DNA of 64,000 nt. Origin: Marinifilaceae bacterium (GTDB taxonomy: Bacteria > Bacteroidota > Bacteroidia > Bacteroidales > Marinifilaceae). The DNA is taken from positions 1 to 64,000 of the forward strand of contig JAFGYE010000070.1 of NCBI GenBank assembly GCA_016936255.1, given 5' to 3'. The position numbers and the translations under genes were made by a program. A model generated the notes under the pieces. That model searched no databases and was not told the DNA's origin. It saw only the letters and a list, made by a program, of their open reading frames with translations. Below, piece by piece: positions 23,916 through 33,273 of the stretch. Within the stretch, counting starts at the first letter, position 1; every line of letters starts with the position of its first letter.

Positions 23916-26900
23916 TTGGAACTAAAACAACTTATACAAATATTCTCTGAGCATCCCGCTCGATACAGCATTGAAAAATATCTGGAACAAAAATCAAAGT
24001 TTCAGCTTCACCTAAAAGGTTTGGTTGGTTCTTCGCTTCCCTTGTTGGTTTCCGCCCTTAAACCCGGCCAACATCCACACATTTTACTGTTTAACGATAA
24101 GGAGGAGGCCGCCTATTTTTACAATGATCTGTGCAATCTGCTTGATGAAGATACCGTTTTGTTCTTCCCATCTTCCTTCAAACGTTCCGTTCAATATGAG
24201 AAAACTGACAGTTCGAACATTATTCTTCGTGCCGAATGTCTGAACCGTTTGAATTCCGATAAGCATCCTACTTTCATTATTACTTTTCCCGAAGCCGTTA
24301 TCGAAAAAGTAATTAGTAAAGCACAACTGGAAGAAAATACCTTAACAATTAAGGTAGGCGAAAAATTATCTCCCGAATTTGTGGAAGAAGTCTTGGTCGA
24401 TTATGAATTTGAACGAGCCGATTTTGTGGTAGAACCAGGTCAGTATTCCATCCGCGGAAGTATTATTGATATTTTTTCCTTTTCGGATGAGCATCCTTTT
24501 CGAATTGATTTTTTTGGCGAAGAAGTAGATTCCATCCGAATGTTTAATGTGGAAAATCAACTATCCATAGAAAAACTAAACTCTGTTGATATCATTCCCA
24601 ACATTCAGGAAAGTCTGCTGAAGGATTCCCGGATATCCTTTCTTTCTTTTGTGCCCCGCAATGCCGTTTTTTGGTGCAGGAATTTACAGTTTTCCTGCGA
24701 CCGTATTCAATCTATATATGAAAGCACCATCGAAAAGGTTCCTTTTATGCAAATGGGTGAAGATTCCGTATCCACTAAAGATTATCTGATAAACAGCAAA
24801 GAATTTTTGAATCAGTTAAGTGATTTTTCGACATTGGAATTCGGACAAAAATTCTTTTTTGTGGCTCAGGAAGAGCTTCATTTCAATCAAAATCCGCAGC
24901 CAGCATTCAACAAAAATTTCGAATTACTTGGCCAGCATTTGCTAAATAACAATGCCAAAGCAGAATCGAATTACATTCTTTCCGACAATCCAAAACAGAT
25001 TGAACGAATCCACAATATTTTTGAAGATCAGGGAATTGAAGTTGAGTTTCAGGATGTAAACCACACGCTTCACGAGGGGTTTTCGGATAAAGACCTGAGA
25101 ATATCCATTTTCACCGATCATCAGATTTTCGATCGTTACCACAAGTTCCAGCTTAAGAACTCAACGGTTCACAAAGCCAAGGAAGTGGTAACTCTTAAAG
25201 AGATTAACCGCCTTCACCCAGGTGATTACATCGTTCATTCCGATCATGGAATTGGTCGTTTCGGAGGTTTGCAGCTAATCGATACAAACGGCAAACCACA
25301 AGAAGTAATTCGTCTGGTTTACAAAGACAATGACATTCTGTATGTGAGTTTGCACTCGCTTCATAAAATTTCAAAATACAAAGGCAAAGACGGATCTGCT
25401 CCTAAAATATACAAACTGGGTAACGGCACATGGCAAAAGCTAAAAGAAAAAACCAAAGGCAAAGTAAAAGACATTGCCAAGGATTTGATTGCCCTTTATG
25501 CCAAACGAAAATCAGAGAAAGGCTTTTCGTTCAGTCCCGACACCTACATGCAGCAAGAATTGGAAGCTTCGTTCATTTATGAAGATACTCCCGACCAGGT
25601 GAAAGCTACTATAGCAACCAAAGAAGGCATGGAATCGCCTTACCCAATGGACAGATTGGTTTGTGGTGATGTTGGTTTTGGAAAAACCGAAATTGCAATT
25701 CGTGCAGCTTTTAAAGCCGTTGCCGACAACAAACAGGTCGCCATTCTGGTTCCGACCACAATCCTGGCCTTTCAGCATTTCAAAACTTTTAACGATCGAT
25801 TGAAAAATTTTCCCTGCACGGTAGATTATATCAGTCGAATGAGAAGCTCGAAAGATCAGAAACAAATTTTGAAAGATTTAAAAGCCGGACAAACTGATAT
25901 TATAATCGGGACACACCGGATCATAGGAAAAGATGTTGAGTTTAAAGATCTGGGTCTGCTGATTATTGATGAAGAACAGAAATTTGGTGTATCGGTAAAA
26001 GAGAAACTGAAACAATTTAAAATAAATGTTGATACCTTAACATTAACTGCTACTCCAATTCCAAGAACATTACAATTTTCCTTGTTGGGAGCAAGGGATT
26101 TGTCCATCATCAATACGCCGCCACCAAACCGTTATCCGATTGTAACCGAAATTCACAATTTTAACGAAGACATCATTCGGGAAGCAATTACTTACGAAGT
26201 GGAACGAAACGGACAGGTTTTCTTTATTCACAACAGGGTTCAAAACATCAAAGACGTTGAAGCAATGATTCAGCGGACCGTTCCCGGTGTTTCAACGGTG
26301 ATTGCCCACGGACAAATGGAAGGACCTAAACTGGAAAAAATCATGCTCGACTTTATCCGAGGTGATTTTGATGTTCTGATTGCAACTACCATAATTGAAT
26401 CTGGATTGGACATTCCGAATGCCAATACCATCATCATTAATAACGGACAGAATTTTGGATTGAGCGAACTGCACCAGTTAAGAGGCCGCGTTGGCCGGTC
26501 GAACAAAAAAGCATTTTGCTATTTGTTAACTCCTCCGCATGATTCCATGACTCAGGAAGCCAGACAAAGACTTCAGGCTATTGAAAACTTCTCGGAACTG
26601 GGAAGTGGTTTTAATATTGCCATGCAGGATTTGGATATTCGCGGCGCCGGTAATTTACTGGGTGGCGAACAAAGCGGTTTTATTGCTGATATTGGTTACG
26701 AGACTTATCACAAAATTCTGAATGAAGCACTTCTGGAATTGAAGGAGAATGAATTCAAAGATGTTTTCGAAGATGAAAAGAAAGAAGAAGGAAAAAATGT
26801 TCTCCGATTTATCAGCGAATGCCAAATAGATACCGATTTGGAAATTCTATTTCCTGAGAAATATGTTGAAAGCATTTCAGAACGAATTCGTTTGTACCGC

Positions 26901-27266
26901 GAATTGGATAACATTCAAACCGAAGAGGAAATAGAGAAATTTGAATCTCAGCTGAAAGATCGTTTTGGAGACTTACCCGAACCTTGTCTTGAACTGTTAA
27001 ATGTTGTTCGCTTGCGTTGGGTTTCTTTGGATTTGGGAATCGAAAAACTCATTCTTAAAAACGGAAAACTGGTTCTGTATTTTATTTCCGATCAGGATTC
27101 AGCCTTCTATAAATCAGCACAGTTTAACAAGGTGCTGCAATTTCTGCAAACACAAGTTGTTCCCTGTAAAATGAAAGAAGCAAAAAACAAATTAAGTCTT
27201 AGCTTCGAGAAAATTAAGAACATTAAAAAAGCCAGCGAAATACTGGCTCTAATGAATGAGATATAA
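23916..27266 (+). CDS. mfd: Transcription-repair coupling factor
   Basis: 1116 residues, full length. It removes stalled RNA polymerase from damaged DNA and recruits UvrA. The N-terminal UvrB-like part has YSIRGSIIDIFSF and PFRIDFFGEEVDSIR; the RNA-polymerase-interacting domain is near LHPGDYIVHSDHGIGRFGGL (about residue 435); the translocase has Walker A GDVGFGKTE near 583, DEEQKFGV near 683 and TATPIPRTLQ; helicase motifs TTIIESGLDIPNANT and QLRGRVGRS follow, with the TRCF C-terminal domain at the end. The start is TTG (GAA CTA AAA follows). It ends at a bidirectional terminator. Confidence 0.96.
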   Translation: MELKQLIQIFSEHPARYSIEKYLEQKSKFQLHLKGLVGSSLPLLVSALKPGQHPHILLFNDKEEAAYFYNDLCNLLDEDTVLFFPSSFKRSVQYEKTDSSNIILRAECLNRLNSDKHPTFIITFPEAVIEKVISKAQLEENTLTIKVGEKLSPEFVEEVLVDYEFERADFVVEPGQYSIRGSIIDIFSFSDEHPFRIDFFGEEVDSIRMFNVENQLSIEKLNSVDIIPNIQESLLKDSRISFLSFVPRNAVFWCRNLQFSCDRIQSIYESTIEKVPFMQMGEDSVSTKDYLINSKEFLNQLSDFSTLEFGQKFFFVAQEELHFNQNPQPAFNKNFELLGQHLLNNNAKAESNYILSDNPKQIERIHNIFEDQGIEVEFQDVNHTLHEGFSDKDLRISIFTDHQIFDRYHKFQLKNSTVHKAKEVVTLKEINRLHPGDYIVHSDHGIGRFGGLQLIDTNGKPQEVIRLVYKDNDILYVSLHSLHKISKYKGKDGSAPKIYKLGNGTWQKLKEKTKGKVKDIAKDLIALYAKRKSEKGFSFSPDTYMQQELEASFIYEDTPDQVKATIATKEGMESPYPMDRLVCGDVGFGKTEIAIRAAFKAVADNKQVAILVPTTILAFQHFKTFNDRLKNFPCTVDYISRMRSSKDQKQILKDLKAGQTDIIIGTHRIIGKDVEFKDLGLLIIDEEQKFGVSVKEKLKQFKINVDTLTLTATPIPRTLQFSLLGARDLSIINTPPPNRYPIVTEIHNFNEDIIREAITYEVERNGQVFFIHNRVQNIKDVEAMIQRTVPGVSTVIAHGQMEGPKLEKIMLDFIRGDFDVLIATTIIESGLDIPNANTIIINNGQNFGLSELHQLRGRVGRSNKKAFCYLLTPPHDSMTQEARQRLQAIENFSELGSGFNIAMQDLDIRGAGNLLGGEQSGFIADIGYETYHKILNEALLELKENEFKDVFEDEKKEEGKNVLRFISECQIDTDLEILFPEKYVESISERIRLYRELDNIQTEEEIEKFESQLKDRFGDLPEPCLELLNVVRLRWVSLDLGIEKLILKNGKLVLYFISDQDSAFYKSAQFNKVLQFLQTQVVPCKMKEAKNKLSLSFEKIKNIKKASEILALMNEI

Positions 27267-27273
27267 TACAATT

Positions 27274-27309
27274 ACTCCGATCAATAAATTTGATCGGAGT
27301 TTCTTTTTT
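27274..27309. terminator. Bidirectional terminator after mfd
   Basis: ACTCCGATCA (27274-27283) pairs with TGATCGGAGT (27291-27300), followed by TTCTTTTTT. The T run overlaps the stop codon of the convergent regulator gene. Confidence 0.8.
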
Positions 27310-28414
27310 AAGAACACGAATGATCCCGAATGTAGCAAACCACACCGGTCTCTTCTCCTTTTTCGTTTCGAAGCAAATTAGCAATCAGTTTAACGTCCTG
27401 CCTTTTATCATTTATCTCCAAAGTAAAATTCGCTTCATATTTTCCATTCTCCTCTACCGGAATTAAAATATCTTCGATAAACGATTTTTGTTCCTCGTAA
27501 AGAAACAAACTACAGTAGGATTTACCAATGGTATTGGCTTCGGAAACACCAAAAATCCGTTCACATGCACGATTCCACGATTTCACTTTTCCCTCAAGAT
27601 CGAAAGTCACAACACCATCAACAAAATTATTAATGATATTCGCTTTTTCAGCTAACAACTGCCGATAAGCAAACTCTTGCGTAATATCACGAACAATTAA
27701 TTGTAAATTTCTCTTCCCGTTGAATTCAATTTGAGCTCCGGTTAAACCGACATCAATAAATTCGCCATGTATGGTTTTTAATTTCAGATGAGTATAAGAA
27801 ATTCCTGTTTCCATAGTCAACGAATTTTCCAATCTCTCTTTAAAAATTGCCGAGTAATCATCATCAACAAAGGACAATAAGGGCAAGCCCATTAAATCTT
27901 CGATATATGCTGTTTTGAATAGTTTTAATCCCAAACAGTTTAGATATTCAATCAAACCATTTTCATTGATTACAATAATGGCTTCGGGGGAATCGGTAAT
28001 GAAATTTCGAAAACGCTGTTCGCGCATTTTTTGATCCAAATCAAATTGATGTTTATAAAAAGCCAATTCTATTGAAATACCAAGTTCCTTCTTATCAATT
28101 GGTTTCACCAGATACCCATAGGAATGAATATTAATAACTCTCTGAATTGTGCTTTCCTCGGTATCGCTGGAAAGAAAGATAACCGGAATGTCAAATTTGG
28201 TTTTAATCAATTCTGTAGTTTGAATTCCATCCAGACCTCCGCCCAAGTGAACATCCATCAGAATAATATCCGGCTTCATTGTTTCACACAAACGAATAGC
28301 CTCTTTTCCATCTTCTACAATTCCGATAAGATCGTAACCCAGTTCTTTTAAAAACATCCGAAAGATGGTCGATATTAAACTGTCATCTTCTACAATTAAA
28401 ATTTTTTTCTTCAT
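27308..28414 (-). CDS. Response regulator with REC-PAS-PAS architecture
   Basis: 368 residues from the ATG at 28414 (a TTG one codon upstream is possible). Residues 1-120 are a CheY-like receiver with acidic pocket EDD, phospho-acceptor Asp in DIILMDVHLGG and Lys in LVKPID. Two PAS domains follow (about 135-255 from NFITDSPEAIIVINENG, and 258-368 from NIINNFVDGVVTFDLEG). The protein stops after the second PAS with no histidine kinase, GGDEF, EAL or DNA-binding domain. It could pass signals by protein contact with a separate kinase. It is monocistronic, divergent from coaX. Confidence 0.85.
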   Translation of the reverse strand: MKKKILIVEDDSLISTIFRMFLKELGYDLIGIVEDGKEAIRLCETMKPDIILMDVHLGGGLDGIQTTELIKTKFDIPVIFLSSDTEESTIQRVINIHSYGYLVKPIDKKELGISIELAFYKHQFDLDQKMREQRFRNFITDSPEAIIVINENGLIEYLNCLGLKLFKTAYIEDLMGLPLLSFVDDDYSAIFKERLENSLTMETGISYTHLKLKTIHGEFIDVGLTGAQIEFNGKRNLQLIVRDITQEFAYRQLLAEKANIINNFVDGVVTFDLEGKVKSWNRACERIFGVSEANTIGKSYCSLFLYEEQKSFIEDILIPVEENGKYEANFTLEINDKRQDVKLIANLLRNEKGEETGVVCYIRDHSCS

Positions 28415-28621
28415 CAATCTAAAATTGAATATGTAATCGATTTTAATCTAAAAAAAGGATAAGCAATCATTTAAATTATATTTTCTAATTACTATTAAAA
28501 ACTACCTAATTTAAAACGATTATAAAAAACCTAAGTGTCACTAGATTAATATGCCTAAAGTTTACTAATTTTATGCGATTTTACAAGACATTTATAATAA
28601 TTTACCATCATTCCAGCTCTT

Positions 28622-29359
28622 TTGAATTTAATTGTAGACATAGGAAACACACAAATAAAAGCAGGCTTCTTTGAAAACAATCAATTAGTAAAGCTTGAAA
28701 ACTCAACCTTAGGGGAAATTGAATTTGTTTCCGGCCTTTTATCGAAATGTGAAAGTGCACCGTATGTTATTATTTCTTCTGTGAGAAAATATCCTGAAGA
28801 ATTAATCTCCAAATTAAAATTAACCTGCAAAGTAGTTCTGTTTTTTAATTCCGAAATAGACACGCCTTTAGAAAACTTATATGAATCGAAAAGCACACTC
28901 GGCTACGATCGGTTAGCCGCTTGCGCAGGAGCGCATGGTTTGCATAAAGGAAAAAATATTCTGGTAATTGATGCCGGAACCGCTATCACATTTGATTTTG
29001 TTAATGCTAAAGCCCAATATGTAGGTGGCTGTATATCTCCCGGTTTAAAAATGCGGTTTAAAGCTTTACACAAATTCACTCAAAACCTACCCGAGCTGTC
29101 AAGGAATGAGGACTTTAATTTAATTGGTAAAAACACCAATGATGCAATCGTATCAGGCGTTCAAAATGGTCTGATCTTCGAAATAGATGCATACATTACT
29201 AAATTAAAAGCAATACATCCGGAATTGCGTGTGGTAATTACCGGAGGAGATGCTCATTTTTTAAATAAATCCTTAGACAACAAAGTTGCTTATCATCCAG
29301 AAATCGTTTTGGAAGGTTTGAATAAGATATTGGAATTTAATTTATTGATTCACTCTTAA
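28622..29359 (+). CDS. coaX: Type III pantothenate kinase
   Basis: Phosphorylates pantothenate in the first step of coenzyme A synthesis. 245 residues, typical length. ASKHA-fold motifs are DIGNTQIKAGF at the N-terminus, LGYDRLAACAGA near residue 94, and VIDAGTAITFDFV near 117, with GGCISPGLKMR and VVITGGDA after that. Translation starts at TTG, straight before the conserved DIGNT; no ATG is available close by. It is the first gene before the TPR/LptC/CNNM group but that group has its own promoter. Confidence 0.93.
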   Translation: MNLIVDIGNTQIKAGFFENNQLVKLENSTLGEIEFVSGLLSKCESAPYVIISSVRKYPEELISKLKLTCKVVLFFNSEIDTPLENLYESKSTLGYDRLAACAGAHGLHKGKNILVIDAGTAITFDFVNAKAQYVGGCISPGLKMRFKALHKFTQNLPELSRNEDFNLIGKNTNDAIVSGVQNGLIFEIDAYITKLKAIHPELRVVITGGDAHFLNKSLDNKVAYHPEIVLEGLNKILEFNLLIHS

Positions 29360-29371
29360 TAAGAAGTATTT

Positions 29372-29402
29372 TTTGCAGCTTTATATTTTATTTATAGTTT
29401 TG
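29372..29402 (+). promoter_or_regulatory. Promoter of the TPR-lptC-CNNM operon
   Basis: TTTG (29372-29375), 19-nt spacer, TAGTTTTG (29395-29402): an exact match to the Bacteroidota consensus. Expected start about 29409, giving a leader of about 200 nt before the TPR gene. Confidence 0.75.
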
Positions 29403-29422
29403 CAGAGGGCTCTCAAATATAG

Positions 29423-29572
29423 ATGTTCCAACCAATTTCGAAGCTTGTACTAATTTTTGGTATGAGTTTTGCAGTTTTAGTTCTGTCAAAACTAAAACTT
29501 TCGTTATATTTAGACCCTGTTTTAAAATACTGGGATTTTACAGGCAAATCTAAATGTCATTTGTGGTTTTGA
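29423..29572 (+). CDS. Possible 49-residue membrane peptide in the operon leader
   Basis: ATG at 29423, about 14 nt after the predicted transcription start, stop at 29572, 36 bases before the TPR gene. The peptide starts MFQPISKLVLIFG, has one hydrophobic segment (about residues 8-23) and a basic, aromatic tail ending HLWF. A perfect 10-bp inverted repeat lies inside (29473-29482 with 29490-29499). It may be a small protein, a leader ORF or chance. Confidence 0.35.
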   Translation: MFQPISKLVLIFGMSFAVLVLSKLKLSLYLDPVLKYWDFTGKSKCHLWF

Positions 29573-29608
29573 AATAAAAAGTAACTTGATTATAAAAAAA
29601 ATAGTAAT

Positions 29609-30946
29609 ATGAAGACAAGACTTTTAATCGTAACAATAGTTCTTTTGTTTTCGGGTCTGTTTAAAGCAGAAGCACAGACTTTGGAATCAAAATATGGGTT
29701 GGATAGTGCTAAAACAATTTTGAATGCATCCCTTTACATCGAGATGGTAAAACAGGGAAATTACAAAGAAGCACTTACTGGATGGAGATACGTTTATAAA
29801 AATGCACCTGCCTACCAAAAATCCACTTATATTAATGGTGTGAAAATAATGGAAGGATTATACCGCGCAACTAAGAATGACAAATATGTAGACACCTTGA
29901 TGATGGTTTACGATAACCGAATTAAATATTTTGGTAAGGATCGTAAATATCCTACTGGTTGGATTCTTGGACGTAAAGGTGGTGATTTATTCCAATACCG
30001 GGGAAAAGATATCCCTTCTGTAAAAGAAGCCTATGCCATTATGAAAAAGTCCATTGAAATGCAAGGACTGAATGCTGAAGCAAAAGTTATTGCCAACACA
30101 ATGGAAGCTTCAAAAGTTTTGGTTCAAAACAATCAAATCGAAGCAGAAGAGGTGATCGACAATTACCTTCTTTTTATGGACATGGCTAAGAAGCAAATGG
30201 ATGCTGAAAGTGATCCAGCTAAAAAAGACAATATCAACAACGCGAGATTGAATGTAGAACAAATTTTCTTTGCTGCAGGAGTTGCTGATTGTGAGACTTT
30301 GAGCAATATATTTACACCTAAATTTCATGCAAACCATGATGATCTGGTTCTGATCAATAAGATCTTAAGAATGCTAAATCGTCAGGAATGTGAAGATGGA
30401 GCTTTGTATGCCGAAGTTGCGGAAAGAAAATACGAATTGGATCCAAATGCTGATGCTGCACACAACTTGGCCAAGATGTTTATCAAGAAAAAAGAATTTG
30501 ACAAAAGTAAAGAGTACTTGGTTAAGTCTATAGAATTGGAAGCAGATGCTGATGTTAAAGCTGACCTTCATTTCAAATTAGCTACAATTCTTTTAATGCA
30601 AGGTAAATATAGTGATGCCAAATCTAACGCATTAAAGGCTGCCGGTTTTAGAGCTAATTGGGGACAACCTTATTTGTTGATTGGAAAAGCTTATGCTGCT
30701 TACAGCAAAAATTACGGATCAAGTCCGCTTGAAAAACAAGCTGTTTATTGGGTAGCTGTTGATAAATTCATAAAAGCCAAGGCTTTAGATCCTGATTGTT
30801 CAGAAGAAGCCCGTGAATTAATTTCTACTTACTCGAAGTATTTCCCTCGCAAAGAGGAAGCTTTCTTTGAAGGAATTAAAGAAGGAGATACTTATAAAGT
30901 TGGAGATTGGATTAACGAATCAACCAAAGCAAGATTAACAGAATAA
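29609..30946 (+). CDS. Secreted TPR-repeat protein
   Basis: 445 residues with a signal peptide (MKTRLLIVTIVLLFSGLF up to AEAQ). Tetratricopeptide-like helices recur in the C-terminal half (DPNADAAHNLAKMFIKKKEFDKSKEYLVKSIEL; LHFKLATILLMQGKYSDAKSNALKA; QPYLLIGKAYAAYSKN), while the N-terminal half contains helical repeats of weaker consensus. A periplasmic or outer-membrane scaffold is likely. It is four bases before the lptC-like gene, so probably co-translated; the context suggests a role in envelope assembly. The exact partner is unknown. Confidence 0.8.
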   Translation: MKTRLLIVTIVLLFSGLFKAEAQTLESKYGLDSAKTILNASLYIEMVKQGNYKEALTGWRYVYKNAPAYQKSTYINGVKIMEGLYRATKNDKYVDTLMMVYDNRIKYFGKDRKYPTGWILGRKGGDLFQYRGKDIPSVKEAYAIMKKSIEMQGLNAEAKVIANTMEASKVLVQNNQIEAEEVIDNYLLFMDMAKKQMDAESDPAKKDNINNARLNVEQIFFAAGVADCETLSNIFTPKFHANHDDLVLINKILRMLNRQECEDGALYAEVAERKYELDPNADAAHNLAKMFIKKKEFDKSKEYLVKSIELEADADVKADLHFKLATILLMQGKYSDAKSNALKAAGFRANWGQPYLLIGKAYAAYSKNYGSSPLEKQAVYWVAVDKFIKAKALDPDCSEEARELISTYSKYFPRKEEAFFEGIKEGDTYKVGDWINESTKARLTE

Positions 30947-30950
30947 AACA

Positions 30951-31520
30951 TTGAAAAATATCAACAATATTATCAAAAGCATTGTGATCCTTTCCGGGAT
31001 TACAATGCTTTTGTCTTGTGAAAACAGTATTAAAGAAGTACAAAGTATTACAAGTAACGAAAAAGCCCCGGAGCGTTCGGGCAAAGATGTTGAATTTATT
31101 TTCACTGATTCAACACGAATTAAACATCGTGCATTCGCGGTTGAATTTATTGAGGTGAAAACCGAAGATACAGAGTATCAGGATTTCCCAAAAGGAGGGA
31201 AAATTACTTCCTATGATGATGATGAAACTATTGCCGGACAAATTGAAGCAAATTATGCCAAACATTTTACCTCTGAGCAATTGTGGGAACTAAGAAATAA
31301 AGTTATTGCCATTAGTGATGACGGAAAAACCATAAACACCGAATTAATGTATTGGGATCAAGGTAAAGGAATTATTTATTCTGACCAATATGTTAGAATT
31401 ACCACGGATGATGGTCAGGTTTTGGAAGGAATAGGATTTTCTTCTGATGATAAAATGGATAAGATTACCCTCAAAAAAGTTACTGGTGAAGTATATTTAA
31501 ATGATGAAACAGAACAATAA
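30951..31520 (+). CDS. lptC: LptC-family lipopolysaccharide export protein
   Basis: 189 residues starting at TTG. A short hydrophobic N-terminus with SGITMLLSCEN gives a lipobox, so it is lipid-anchored, as is usual for LptC-like proteins of Bacteroidota, rather than held by a transmembrane helix as in Enterobacteria. The rest is a beta-jellyroll pattern (VEFIFTDSTRIKHRAFAVEFIEV; INTELMYWDQGKGIIYSDQYVRITTDDGQVLEGIGFSSD), with the YWDQ...IYSD signature of LptC. It should bridge lipopolysaccharide from the LptBFG extractor to LptA. Confidence 0.82.
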   Translation: MKNINNIIKSIVILSGITMLLSCENSIKEVQSITSNEKAPERSGKDVEFIFTDSTRIKHRAFAVEFIEVKTEDTEYQDFPKGGKITSYDDDETIAGQIEANYAKHFTSEQLWELRNKVIAISDDGKTINTELMYWDQGKGIIYSDQYVRITTDDGQVLEGIGFSSDDKMDKITLKKVTGEVYLNDETEQ

Positions 31521-31561
31521 GAATAAAATCGTATTATATTGCATCTAAAATCATTTAACAC

Positions 31562-31765
31562 ATGAAACAAAAACTCCCTTTTATTTTAGAAATAATCTGG
31601 TTAATCGTTATGATTGTTGGCTTGGTTGCAGCAATACACAAAACGATAGATTACGGATTTGCTGAAAGTATTATGCTTTATGTTATCGCCGGCATTGCTG
31701 GTTTGATGTATGTATGGAGAAGATACATGCGGAAATTACAAGAGAAAAACAAAGCCCGGAAGTAA
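31562..31765 (+). CDS. Small two-helix membrane protein
   Basis: 67 residues with two hydrophobic helices (about 8-25 and 34-50) and a strongly basic C-terminal tail (RRYMRKLQEKNKARK). It directly abuts the CNNM gene with no gap, and is likely co-translated with it. Function unknown. Confidence 0.7.
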   Translation: MKQKLPFILEIIWLIVMIVGLVAAIHKTIDYGFAESIMLYVIAGIAGLMYVWRRYMRKLQEKNKARK

Positions 31766-33022
31766 ATGAACGAGCTGATCATCATTTTTATCATGTTGGC
31801 CTTATCTGCATTTTTTTCAGGAATGGAAATTGCTTTTATTGCTGCAAACAAGTTGCGAATGGAACTTGACCGAAACAAAAATACCGTTTCGGCTAAGGTG
31901 ATTTCTATTTTTTCACAAAATCCAGGATATTATATCAGTACCATGCTTGTTGGTAACAACATCGCCCTTGTAATATATGGTATTCTTATGGCTAAGTTAT
32001 TGGAGCCTTCTATTGCCATATGGATTGATTCAGAATCAGTCATATTAGCTGTTCAAACATTTCTTTCAACAATATTAATTCTGGTTACTGCAGAATTTAT
32101 ACCCAAAACTCTTTTTAGGATCAATCCAAACATGGCTTTAAACCTGTTTGCCCTTCCGGTAATGTTTTTTTACATTGTATTCTATCCGATAACATCGTTC
32201 ACAATATTCTTATCAAAGAACATTATTCGTAAAATTTTTAAAACCAATATTACTGAAGAAGAAGAAACGCAGGCTTTTGGGAAAGTCGATCTGGATCATT
32301 TGGTGCAGGAAGGCCATGATGCCCAAACCATATCTGAAGACGAGATGCATGATATCAAAATATTTAGAAATGCGCTCGATTTTTCGAAAGTAAAATTGCG
32401 CGAATGCATAGTGCCCCGAAATGAAATTGAGGCAATGGAAATTAATGGCGATATTTTGACCCTGACTCAACGTTTTATAGAAACCGGATACTCCAGAATT
32501 TTAATCTATAAAGATTCAATCGACAATATTGTTGGTTACATACATTCTTCGGTAATTTTTAAAAATCCACAAAGTATAAAAGCTGGCTTAAGCAATATTA
32601 TTATTGTACCCGAAACAATGCCTGCACATAAATTACTAAATCTTTTTACACGCGAACATAAAAGTGTTGCCGTAGTGGTTGATGAGTTTGGTGGAACAGC
32701 GGGAATGGTTACCATTGAAGATATTATGGAAGAGATATTTGGCGAAATTGAAGATGAACATGATGATGTAGATTTAGAAGAACAGAAAATTTCGGATAAA
32801 GAATACATTTTCGCCGGCCGTTTGGAAATAGACTATCTAAATGATAAATATGAACTTAACCTTCCAGTATCAGAAGACTTTGAAACCTTAAACGGCTTTC
32901 TCATTTTTACGCACGAAAGTATTCCCGCGTATAATGAAACGATTCGTATTGAAAATTTCAGTTTTAAAATTCTGGAAGTAAGCAATACCCGCGTTATTAA
33001 AATACGCTTAACAATTCTATAA
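31766..33022 (+). CDS. CNNM/CorC-type transporter-associated protein (hemolysin-like)
   Basis: 418 residues: an N-terminal DUF21/CNNM membrane domain with several hydrophobic helices (to about residue 175; FFSGMEIAFIAANKLRME signature near the start), a pair of CBS domains (about 205-330; MVTIEDIMEEIFGEIEDEHD ends the second), and a C-terminal CorC/HlyC domain. Family members take part in magnesium or other ion export. The older name hemolysin is not evidence for haemolysis. The operon context is envelope biogenesis. Confidence 0.88.
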   Translation: MNELIIIFIMLALSAFFSGMEIAFIAANKLRMELDRNKNTVSAKVISIFSQNPGYYISTMLVGNNIALVIYGILMAKLLEPSIAIWIDSESVILAVQTFLSTILILVTAEFIPKTLFRINPNMALNLFALPVMFFYIVFYPITSFTIFLSKNIIRKIFKTNITEEEETQAFGKVDLDHLVQEGHDAQTISEDEMHDIKIFRNALDFSKVKLRECIVPRNEIEAMEINGDILTLTQRFIETGYSRILIYKDSIDNIVGYIHSSVIFKNPQSIKAGLSNIIIVPETMPAHKLLNLFTREHKSVAVVVDEFGGTAGMVTIEDIMEEIFGEIEDEHDDVDLEEQKISDKEYIFAGRLEIDYLNDKYELNLPVSEDFETLNGFLIFTHESIPAYNETIRIENFSFKILEVSNTRVIKIRLTIL

Positions 33023-33273
33023 AATATCCTTCATTCCCAATCTTTTATCCTCATTAAAATCAGCTTTATTTATATTCAAAATAAATATCCTGACATACCC
33101 GCATCTGCAATTGGAAATAGGATAAGGTCAATATTATTCCCGATAGAAATAACTACTGCCAAGTCTCTTTTTATTTTACTATAAAAGCAAGTAATCCAAT
33201 TGCAATAAAAAGTGATCATTTCCCATTTTTTTGTATATTCGTAGCCTAATTAAGAATATTTAAATCTTTTTCG

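Noticed and set aside
20952-28563. 15-mer ATATGCCTAAAGTTT at 20952-20966 and 28549-28563
   Set aside because: In 64 kb of AT-rich DNA one or two shared 15-mers are expected by chance; surrounding bases differ.
31766-33022. Haemolysin toxin
   Set aside because: The CNNM/DUF21-CBS-CorC architecture is that of an ion-transport-related membrane protein; the haemolysin name is historical.
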